Below, piece after piece: positions 58,016 through 64,000 of a stretch of 64,000 nucleotides of DNA. The notes under the pieces were generated by a model. That model was not told the origin of the DNA. It worked only from the letters and a program-made list of their open reading frames with translations, and made no database searches. The stretch covers positions 372,001-436,000 of the forward strand of contig NZ_JAQFII010000001.1 of NCBI RefSeq assembly GCF_029504575.1, in the 5' to 3' direction. A program made the translations under genes and the position numbers. Within the stretch, counting starts at the first letter, position 1; the number at the start of each line of letters is the position of its first letter. Source of the DNA: Streptomyces sp. SPB162. Its GTDB lineage: Bacteria > Actinomycetota > Actinomycetes > Streptomycetales > Streptomycetaceae.

Positions 58016-58031
58016 CCGTACTCGAGTACGG
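58016..58031. promoter_or_regulatory. Perfect 16-bp palindrome CCGTACTCGAGTACGG
   Basis: A fully symmetric 16-mer in the divergent region between the small Cys ORF and the ABC importer operon. It overlaps the putative promoter of the small ORF and is therefore a probable operator. No regulator gene is immediately adjacent. Confidence 0.6.
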
Positions 58032-58196
58032 GTCAAGGTCGGTCCACGACCGCCGTTGCGGGGCAGCGCGCTGATCCGCACCGCCGATCCTATGACCTCA
58101 GGTAACAGCATGAACGCCTGACTGGCTGTCGCCCCGCCCGCTGAGCCACCTTCAATCCCATCGGCCGGAGTGACCGGCCCTGGAAGGACCACGCTC

Positions 58197-58265
58197 ATGC
58201 CTGCCGCTGCCCGCCTCTCCGCCGCCCGTCCGCCGGGCGCCCCTGTCCGGCCGGTGCCCGCATGA
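58197..58265 (+). CDS. Tiny ORF coupled to the ABC permease gene, 22 aa
   Basis: GGAAGG (58182-58187) precedes ATG 58197 by nine bases, and the stop overlaps the permease ATG as ATGA. The peptide (MPAAARLSAARPPGAPVRP and three more residues) has no motif. The strong ribosome site and coupling suggest it is translated, perhaps only to load ribosomes onto the permease gene. Confidence 0.4.
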   Translation: MPAAARLSAARPPGAPVRPVPA

Positions 58266-59212
58266 GACGGTTCCTGATCCGCCGGCTGCTGCTCGCAGTG
58301 CCGACCCTCGTCGGGGTGACGCTCGTGGTCTTCGCCACCGTGGCCCTGGTGCCCGGTGACCCCGTCAGCGCGTTCCTGGGCCCCGGGGCACCGCCCGAGG
58401 CGCGCCGGGCGCTGACGGAGCGCCTCGGTCTCGACCGGTCGCTGCCCGTGCGGTACACCGACTGGCTGACGCACGCCCTGCACGGCGACCTCGGAACCTC
58501 GATCGCCGGCCAGCGCCCCGTCGACCAGCTGCTGCTGCCGGCGCTCGGCCAGACGCTGCTCCTGTCGGCCGCTGCGTTCACGCTGGTCCTCGTCGGCGGG
58601 ATCGTCCTCGGCGCCGTCGGCGCCCTGCGGCCCCGCGGGCCGCTCGGCAGACTGTCCGGCGCGCTGAGCACGGTGTCGGTCTCCGCCCCGCAGTACTCGG
58701 TGGCGCTGCTGCTGATCGCCGTCTTCGCGGTGCGGCTGCGCTGGCTGCCGGCCGGCGGTACGCATGACGTCTTCGGCGACGGCGGCTTCCAGGACCTGCT
58801 GCGCCACCTGGTCCTGCCCGCCGTCGCGGCGGCCCTGGTCCCGCTCGGGCTCACCGCCAAGGTGTTCCGGGCCGCCCTCGGATCGGTGCTCGCGGGCGAT
58901 CTCGCCGACAGCCTGCGGGCGCGGGGCCTGAGCCGGGCGGCGGTGCTGCGGCACTGCGTGCACAACGCCTCCCCCGCACTGCTCACGATCGGCGGGCTCC
59001 AACTGGCCTACCTGCTGGAGGGGGTGGTCTTCGTGGAGACGCTCTTCGCCTGGCCCGGCCTCGGACATCTGCTCTACGACGCGCTCAGCGCCCGCGACCT
59101 GCCCCTCATCCAGGGCGGCGTCCTGGTGGTCGCGGTGGCCTTCGTCGGCGTCAACATCCTGGTCGACACCGCGCACGCCTGGATCGACCCGCGGGTCCGG
59201 AGCCCGCGATGA
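58262..59212 (+). CDS. ABC transporter permease, DppB/OppB family
   Basis: A 316-residue, six-helix permease: MRRFLIRRLLLAVPTLVGVT and LVPGDPVSAFLGPGAP at the N-terminus, and the cytoplasmic loop DLADSLRARGLSRAAVLRHCVHN that contacts the ATPases. Dpp/Opp-type importers carry peptides, nickel chelates, glutathione or other small organics. All five genes of the importer overlap or nearly overlap. The LLM oxidoreductase downstream suggests an organosulfur or organonitrogen substrate. Confidence 0.9.
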   Translation: MRRFLIRRLLLAVPTLVGVTLVVFATVALVPGDPVSAFLGPGAPPEARRALTERLGLDRSLPVRYTDWLTHALHGDLGTSIAGQRPVDQLLLPALGQTLLLSAAAFTLVLVGGIVLGAVGALRPRGPLGRLSGALSTVSVSAPQYSVALLLIAVFAVRLRWLPAGGTHDVFGDGGFQDLLRHLVLPAVAAALVPLGLTAKVFRAALGSVLAGDLADSLRARGLSRAAVLRHCVHNASPALLTIGGLQLAYLLEGVVFVETLFAWPGLGHLLYDALSARDLPLIQGGVLVVAVAFVGVNILVDTAHAWIDPRVRSPR

Positions 59213-60111
59213 CCGTGCTGCGTACCGAAGCCCCCGCGCGCGGGCGGCTCTCGCTCCGGGCCCTGCGGGCCGGAGCCGCGCTGCGCCGCGACGTGGGGCT
59301 GCTGCTACCCGCCGCGCTCGCCGGGCTGCTGCTCCTGCTGGCCGTCGCGGCGCCCCTGCTCGCCCCGTACGACCCGGTGGCCGGATCCCTGCAGGCGCGC
59401 CTGCTCGACGTCGGCAGCCCCGGGCACGTCCTGGGTACCGACGGGCAGGGCCGCGACGTGCTCAGCCGGCTCATCTGGGGCGCCCGGCCCTCCCTGATCG
59501 GCGGATTCGTCCCGGTGGCGATCGCCGCGACGGCCGGGACCGCGCTGGGCATCGCCGCCGGGCTCGGCAGCCGGGTCACCGAACAGGCGCTGCTGCGCTC
59601 CCTCGACGTGCTGTACGCCTTCCCCGGCATCCTGCTGGCGATGACCATCGCCACCGTGCTGCCGGCGGGGCTCGGCGCGACCGTGTTCTCGCTGTCGGTC
59701 GTCCTCACCCCGGCGGTGGCGAGGGTCGCCCACACCGAGGTCGCGCGGATCCGCACCGCCGAATACCTCGAGGCCGCCAGGGTCAGCGGCGCCGGGCGGA
59801 CGACGGTCGCCGTGCGCCAGGTCGTGCCGGTCATCGCTCCCGTGATCCTGGCCTACGCCTCGTCCCTGATCGGGCTGTCCGTGGTGTACGCGGCGGGGCT
59901 CTCCTTCCTCGGGCTCGGGGTGCCACCGCCCACCGCCGAATGGGGGGCGATGCTCGACGAGCTACGCCCCAGCCTGCTCACCCACCCCGGCACCGCCGTC
60001 CTTCCCGCTGTCACCATCCTCCTCGTCTCGGTGGTCTTCAACACCCTCGGCGAGGCCCTGCGTCGCCGCATCGGCGACTCGCGCGACCTCGCACCGGAGG
60101 CTGTCCGATGA
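59209..60111 (+). CDS. ABC transporter permease, DppC/OppC family
   Basis: A 300-residue permease partner: N-terminal membrane helix (LLLPAALAGLLLLLAVAAPL), LGTDGQGRDVLSRLIWGARP, and the coupling loop VRIRTAEYLEAARVSGAGRT. It overlaps the DppB-type gene by ATGA and the following ATPase gene by ATGA. It forms the membrane pore with the DppB-type subunit. Confidence 0.92.
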   Translation: MTVLRTEAPARGRLSLRALRAGAALRRDVGLLLPAALAGLLLLLAVAAPLLAPYDPVAGSLQARLLDVGSPGHVLGTDGQGRDVLSRLIWGARPSLIGGFVPVAIAATAGTALGIAAGLGSRVTEQALLRSLDVLYAFPGILLAMTIATVLPAGLGATVFSLSVVLTPAVARVAHTEVARIRTAEYLEAARVSGAGRTTVAVRQVVPVIAPVILAYASSLIGLSVVYAAGLSFLGLGVPPPTAEWGAMLDELRPSLLTHPGTAVLPAVTILLVSVVFNTLGEALRRRIGDSRDLAPEAVR

Positions 60112-60926
60112 CCCCGCGCGAACGGCCGCCGACCGGTCGGCCGGCGCTGTACGTGGAGGAGTTGTCCGTCCGGTACCCGGGCCGGGAATCCGCCGTGCAC
60201 GCCGTGGACACCGTGTCGCTCTCCGTCGAGCCCGGCGGCGCCCTGGTGCTGCTCGGCGAGTCGGGCAGCGGCAAGACCACACTCGCCAGGACCGTGCTCG
60301 GGCTGCCCGGCCGCAACGCCCGGGTCACCGGCCGAGTTCACCTGGGCCCGACCGACCTGCGCGCGCTGCCGGAACGGGAGTTCTCCCGGGTGCGGGGCAG
60401 CCGGATCGGCTACGTGCCGCAGGACCCCACCGGGTCGCTCGACCCGCTGCGCCGCATCGGCCCGCAGATCACTGAAGTCCTACGCCGCCACCGTGTGGCC
60501 ACCACCCGCCGCGCGGCCCGCGACGCCGTGCCCGGACTGCTGACCGCGGCCGGGATCCCGGAGCCGGAGCGCATCGCGCGCAGCTTTCCGCACGAACTCT
60601 CCGGCGGGCTGCGCCAGCGTGCGGCGATCGCCCTCGCGGTCGCCTGCGAGCCCGAACTGCTGATCGCCGACGAACCCACCACGGCGCTCGACGCCCTGGT
60701 CAGAGCTGAGATCCTGGACCTGTTCGGCAGTCTGCGCACCCGACTCGGCCTCGCGGTGCTGCTCGTCACCCATGACCTCACGGTGGCCCGCAGGGTCGGC
60801 GGACAGGTGGCGGTGATGCGCGCCGGGCGCATCGTCGAGTCCGGTTCCACCGATCAGGTGCTCTCCCGGCCGGCCCACTCCTTCACCGCCGAACTCGTGG
60901 CGGCCCGGACGGCGGTACGCCGATGA
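60108..60926 (+). CDS. ABC transporter ATP-binding protein, DppD/OppD type
   Basis: A 272-residue ATPase with Walker A GESGSGKTT, Q-loop VPQDPTGSLDPL, signature LSGGLRQRAAIA, Walker B LLIADEPTTALD and switch histidine in LLVTHDLTVA. Dpp/Opp importers use two such ATPases. It overlaps both neighbours by ATGA. The C-terminal cluster for iron-sulfur seen in some DppD proteins is absent. Confidence 0.93.
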   Translation: MTPRERPPTGRPALYVEELSVRYPGRESAVHAVDTVSLSVEPGGALVLLGESGSGKTTLARTVLGLPGRNARVTGRVHLGPTDLRALPEREFSRVRGSRIGYVPQDPTGSLDPLRRIGPQITEVLRRHRVATTRRAARDAVPGLLTAAGIPEPERIARSFPHELSGGLRQRAAIALAVACEPELLIADEPTTALDALVRAEILDLFGSLRTRLGLAVLLVTHDLTVARRVGGQVAVMRAGRIVESGSTDQVLSRPAHSFTAELVAARTAVRR

Positions 60927-61705
60927 TCGGGCCGGCGGGCACCCCCCTGCTCCACCTCGACCGGGTCACCAAGCGCTACCCCGGCGGCCGGCTCGCCCTG
61001 GACGGGGTCAGCCTGGGCCTCGGCCGCGGTGAGACGGTCGGCCTGGTCGGCGAGTCCGGCTCCGGCAAGTCCACCCTCGCCCGGCTGGCGCTGGGACTGC
61101 TCGCGCCCGACACCGGTTCGGTCCGCTTCGCCGGCCACGACCCCCACCGGCTCCGCGGCCGCGGAGCGCGGGCGGTACGCGGACGGCTGCAGTTCGTCCC
61201 GCAGAACCCCGGCGGCTCGCTCAACCCCGCCCTGCGGGTCGGGGACGCGGTGGCGTTCGCGCTGCGCCTGCACGGCACCGCCCGGCGGGATCGGCCGCAG
61301 GCGGTGGCCGCGCTCTTCCAGCAGGTCGGGCTCGACCCTGCGCTGGCCCGGCGGTACCCGCGCGAGCTGTCCGGCGGACAGTTGCAGCGCGTGGCCATCG
61401 CGCGCGCCCTGGCCCCCGGCCCCGAGCTGCTGGTCTGCGACGAACCCACCTCCGCACTGGACCGCACCGTCCAGGCGCAGGTGCTGGACCTGCTCGTGGA
61501 GCTCCAGGACCGCACCGGCGTCGGGTGTCTGTTCATCTCCCACGACCTCGCGGTCGTCCGGCATCTCGCCGACCGGGTGCTGGTCCTGCGGCACGGACTC
61601 GTGGTGGAGGAAGGACCGACCGCCGACGTGTGGCGGGCACCTCGTCACCCGTACACCCGCGCCCTGCTCGCCGCGGCCGGCGATGAACCGGCCGACCTCG
61701 TCTGA
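60923..61705 (+). CDS. ABC transporter ATP-binding protein, DppF/OppF type
   Basis: A 260-residue second ATPase: Walker A GESGSGKST, Q-loop VPQNPGGSLNP, signature LSGGQLQRVAIA, Walker B LLVCDEPTSALD, and LFISHDLAVV. It pairs with the DppD-type ATPase to energise the permease pair. Confidence 0.93.
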   Translation: MIGPAGTPLLHLDRVTKRYPGGRLALDGVSLGLGRGETVGLVGESGSGKSTLARLALGLLAPDTGSVRFAGHDPHRLRGRGARAVRGRLQFVPQNPGGSLNPALRVGDAVAFALRLHGTARRDRPQAVAALFQQVGLDPALARRYPRELSGGQLQRVAIARALAPGPELLVCDEPTSALDRTVQAQVLDLLVELQDRTGVGCLFISHDLAVVRHLADRVLVLRHGLVVEEGPTADVWRAPRHPYTRALLAAAGDEPADLV

Positions 61706-61767
61706 CCGTTCGGGCCGCCCTGTGCCCGTCCGCCGCACCCATCTCCCAGCCAACCCGAGGACTCACG

Positions 61768-63402
61768 ATGACGCACCACCACGCCACCCCCCGCCTCCGG
61801 CGCAGAACCGGGGCCCTGTTGACCGCGGGAGTGCTGCTCGCGGCGGCCGGCTGCGGATCGGCGGCCTCCACGACGGGCGCCGACGGCACGGGCGCCTCCG
61901 ACGCCACCGGCCGGGGCGGCACCCTGGTGATCGGCGCGACCGGCAAGCTGCCCAACCCCGACACCGTCATCGGCGGCGCCGGATTCGAGGGCAAGCGCCT
62001 GGTCAGCTTCCAGCTGTACGAGGGGCTCACCCGCTACGACCTGTCCAGGACCGACGCGCCCCCGGAGATCACCGGCGCGCTCGCGGAGTCCTGGAAGGTC
62101 GCGGCCGACGCCAAGACCTGGACGTTCACCCTGCGCAGGAACGTGAAGTTCCAGGACGGCACCCCCTTCGACGCCGACGCGGTCGTCTTCAACCTCGACC
62201 GCTACCTGGACAAGCACAGCGCGCAGTACACCGACGCACTCGGTGCGGCGGCGCAGGAGTACGCCGGGGACATCGCCACCTACCGCAAGGTCGACGCCGA
62301 GCACGTCGAACTGGTCACCACCGCGCCGAACGGGCACTTCGCCGAAGACCTCGCCCATGTCCTGATCGCGAGCCCCACCGCCGTCCGCAAGTACGGGGCG
62401 GCCGACTTCGGGCAGCACCCGGTCGGCACCGGGCCCTTCGCCTTCAGCTCCCAGACCGCCGGGCAGGAGATCACCCTGGTCGCCAACAAGGGGTACTGGC
62501 GGGGCGTGCCCAAGCTCGACAAGCTGGTGGTCAAGTCGCTGCCGGACGTCGCCGCCCGCACCGCCGCGCTGCGCTCCGGCGGCGTCAACTGGATCGAGTA
62601 TCCGAACCCCGACGACATCGACAGCCTCAAGGCCGACGGGGTGCAGCTCGTCACCAACAGCTATGACCACCTGTGGTACTGGATCCTGGACACGTCCAAG
62701 GCGCCGTGGAACGACCCGCGGGTCCGGCAGGCGGCCAACTTCGCCATCGACCGCAAGGCGATCGCCGAGAAGCTGCTGCACGGCACCGCCGACCCGGCCT
62801 ACCAGGCCGCGCCCCGCGCCACCTTCGCGTTCGACCCGGCGGGCGACGCCTACTCCTACGACCCGGCCAAGGCGAAGCGACTGCTGGCCGAGGCGGGGAA
62901 GACGGGCGGTTTCAGCACCACGGTCACCGTGCCGACCGGCGGCTCGGGGAACCTGCTCCCGGTCCCGATCAGCGAGGCGATCCAGCGCGACCTCGCCGCC
63001 GTCGGCATCAAGGTGCAGCTCCGCACCACCGACTGGTCGACGCTGATCAGCGCGGAGGCCAAGGGCCAGGTCGCCCTCGGTTCCGACGCTATCGCGCAGT
63101 CCACCACCCTGTTCCAGTCCGAGGCGCTGCTGCCGCTCTTCATCGGCAGCAAGAGCCCCTTCTGGACCGGCCACTACACCAACCCGCGGGTGGACTCCCT
63201 GCTCGCTTCCGCGTCGGCCTCGACGGACCAGACCAAGCGGCGGGCCGACTACCGGCAGGCGCTGGATCTGGTGAGCAAGGACGCGCCGTGGCTCTTCGTG
63301 GTCAACGACCGCAATCCGCGGGCGCTGTCGCCCAAGGTGCGCGGCCTGGTGCAGCCGCAGTCCTGGTTCCTGGACCTGACGACGGTCTGGGTCCGCTCGT
63401 AG
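61768..63402 (+). CDS. Extracellular solute-binding lipoprotein, family 5
   Basis: A 544-residue lipoprotein: signal with lipobox AAAGC (Cys29), Ser/Thr/Gly linker, then a family 5 solute-binding fold with GGTLVIGATGKLPNPDTV, LYEGLTRYD, AESWKVAADAKTWTFTLR, VKFQDGTPFDADAVVFNLDR, GTGPFAF and DDPRVRQAANFAIDR-like WNDPRVRQA. It determines importer specificity. GAGGA precedes ATG 61768. It is placed last of the importer genes, 62 bases after the ATPase, before the LLM gene. Confidence 0.93.
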   Translation: MTHHHATPRLRRRTGALLTAGVLLAAAGCGSAASTTGADGTGASDATGRGGTLVIGATGKLPNPDTVIGGAGFEGKRLVSFQLYEGLTRYDLSRTDAPPEITGALAESWKVAADAKTWTFTLRRNVKFQDGTPFDADAVVFNLDRYLDKHSAQYTDALGAAAQEYAGDIATYRKVDAEHVELVTTAPNGHFAEDLAHVLIASPTAVRKYGAADFGQHPVGTGPFAFSSQTAGQEITLVANKGYWRGVPKLDKLVVKSLPDVAARTAALRSGGVNWIEYPNPDDIDSLKADGVQLVTNSYDHLWYWILDTSKAPWNDPRVRQAANFAIDRKAIAEKLLHGTADPAYQAAPRATFAFDPAGDAYSYDPAKAKRLLAEAGKTGGFSTTVTVPTGGSGNLLPVPISEAIQRDLAAVGIKVQLRTTDWSTLISAEAKGQVALGSDAIAQSTTLFQSEALLPLFIGSKSPFWTGHYTNPRVDSLLASASASTDQTKRRADYRQALDLVSKDAPWLFVVNDRNPRALSPKVRGLVQPQSWFLDLTTVWVRS

Positions 63403-63462
63403 GTCCCGGCGTCAGGCTGCGCCTTCCCACCGCTCACCCGCCACGAGAGGACCCGTCGTCCC

Positions 63463-64000
63463 ATGACCGCCCCGCACGAACCGCCCGCACGAACCGCGGC
63501 GGCCCCACCGCGGTGGGGTATCACCCTGCCGCTGCCGGGGCTCACCATCGACCGGCACCGTTTCATCGTCGAACGGCTCCCCGACCTCGGGTACACCGAT
63601 ATCTGGAGCGCCGAGGGCGGCGGCACCGACGCCTTCACCCCGCTGGCGGCCGCGGCCGCCTGGTCCTCGTCGCTGCGCATCGGCACCGGCATCGTCCCGG
63701 TGCACACCCGTGGTCCGGCGGTGCTCGCCCAGACCGCCGCGACCCTCGCGCAACTCGCCCCCGGGCGGGTGCTGCTGGGAATCGGCGCCTCGGTGCCCGC
63801 CCATGTGACCGACATCAACGGCATCCCGTTCGACGAGCCGTTCAAACGCACCCGGGACGTCCTGCGGTTCACCACCCGGGCGTTGCGCGGCGAGCACGTC
63901 TCCGGGGACTTCGACACCTTCTCGATCACCGGCTTCCAGCTGCCGCATCCGCCCGCCGCACCGGTCAAGGTCATTCTCGGCGCGCTGCGTCCCGGCATGC
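63463..64000 (+). CDS. LLM-class (F420- or FMN-dependent) oxidoreductase, 5' part
   Basis: The frame from ATG 63463 (GAGAGG upstream) is open to the right edge: 179 residues of a luciferase-like TIM barrel, with RWGITLPLPG, LGYTDIWSAEGGGTDAF, LRIGTGIVPVHTRGPAVLAQ, APGRVLLGIGAS and PFKRTRDVLRF. It follows the solute-binding protein gene by 60 bases and is probably co-transcribed, acting on the imported compound. The C-terminus is outside the window. Confidence 0.85.
   Translation, partial: MTAPHEPPARTAAAPPRWGITLPLPGLTIDRHRFIVERLPDLGYTDIWSAEGGGTDAFTPLAAAAAWSSSLRIGTGIVPVHTRGPAVLAQTAATLAQLAPGRVLLGIGASVPAHVTDINGIPFDEPFKRTRDVLRFTTRALRGEHVSGDFDTFSITGFQLPHPPAAPVKVILGALRPGM

Overview
The window looks like chromosomal DNA of a Streptomyces or a close relative. 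The base composition is very GC-rich, codons almost always end in G or C, GTG and TTG starts are common, and gene pairs often overlap by ATGA or GTGA. Secreted chitinase, PHB-depolymerase-like and phosphatase genes fit a soil actinomycete, as do three OmpR-type two-component systems, many LuxR/TetR/XRE regulators and a Cys-codon leader peptide. No rRNA, tRNA or CRISPR array was seen. All assignments rest on reading motifs; no database search was run.

1-5.1 kb: the 3' end of a LivM-type permease (carrying a rearrangement), coupled to an alpha/beta hydrolase and a secreted PHB-depolymerase-like esterase. These are followed by a Cys-rich small ORF, a 2H phosphoesterase, and a GH19 chitinase behind a promoter with two DasR-like sites. 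5.5-6.2 kb: a LuxR-type orphan regulator without the phosphoacceptor Asp. 6.2-11.1 kb: TetR, hotdog thioesterase, a PaaA-like diiron protein, a haem-oxygenase-like diiron protein, a Leu/Val-dehydrogenase-like enzyme, a nitroreductase and an ArsR remnant. This looks like a small uncharacterised oxidative pathway.

11.7-12.5 kb: the first of three MITE-like elements and a hypothetical gene. 12.5-17.6 kb: a two-component system divergent from a flavin electron-transfer operon (ferric-reductase-like, FMN-binding protein, ApbE). 17.8-23.2 kb: a minus-strand operon of two secreted phosphatases, an MFS protein and a TolB-like protein. 23.5-26.4 kb: a solitary Cas3 with its HD domain at the C-terminus. 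26.4-29.1 kb: a second MITE, a winged-helix protein, a DUF3761-like lipoprotein, an XRE remnant and a cupin-like protein. 29.1-36 kb: two more two-component systems around secreted or anchored proteins. 36-43.9 kb: a methyltransferase, a ClpX paralogue divergent from a TetR-thioredoxin-like fusion, a DinB protein, a PTP-like protein, a TetR/MFS pair with two perfect operators, and a quinone-type oxidoreductase.

44-49.6 kb: a sulfur-linked locus with a Cys leader peptide, three LLM flavin monooxygenases (the first frameshifted) and an MFS gene. 49.6-57.6 kb: an XRE regulator, a third MITE, and a tightly coupled minus-strand operon. The operon encodes an unrecognised Cys-rich protein, AsnB-type synthetase, flavin reductase, HpaB-type monooxygenase and methyltransferase, next to a degenerate LuxR regulator; it is probably a small biosynthetic cluster. 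57.9-64 kb: a small Cys-rich ORF under a perfect 16-bp palindrome, then a Dpp/Opp-type ABC importer operon and the 5' part of another LLM oxidoreductase.
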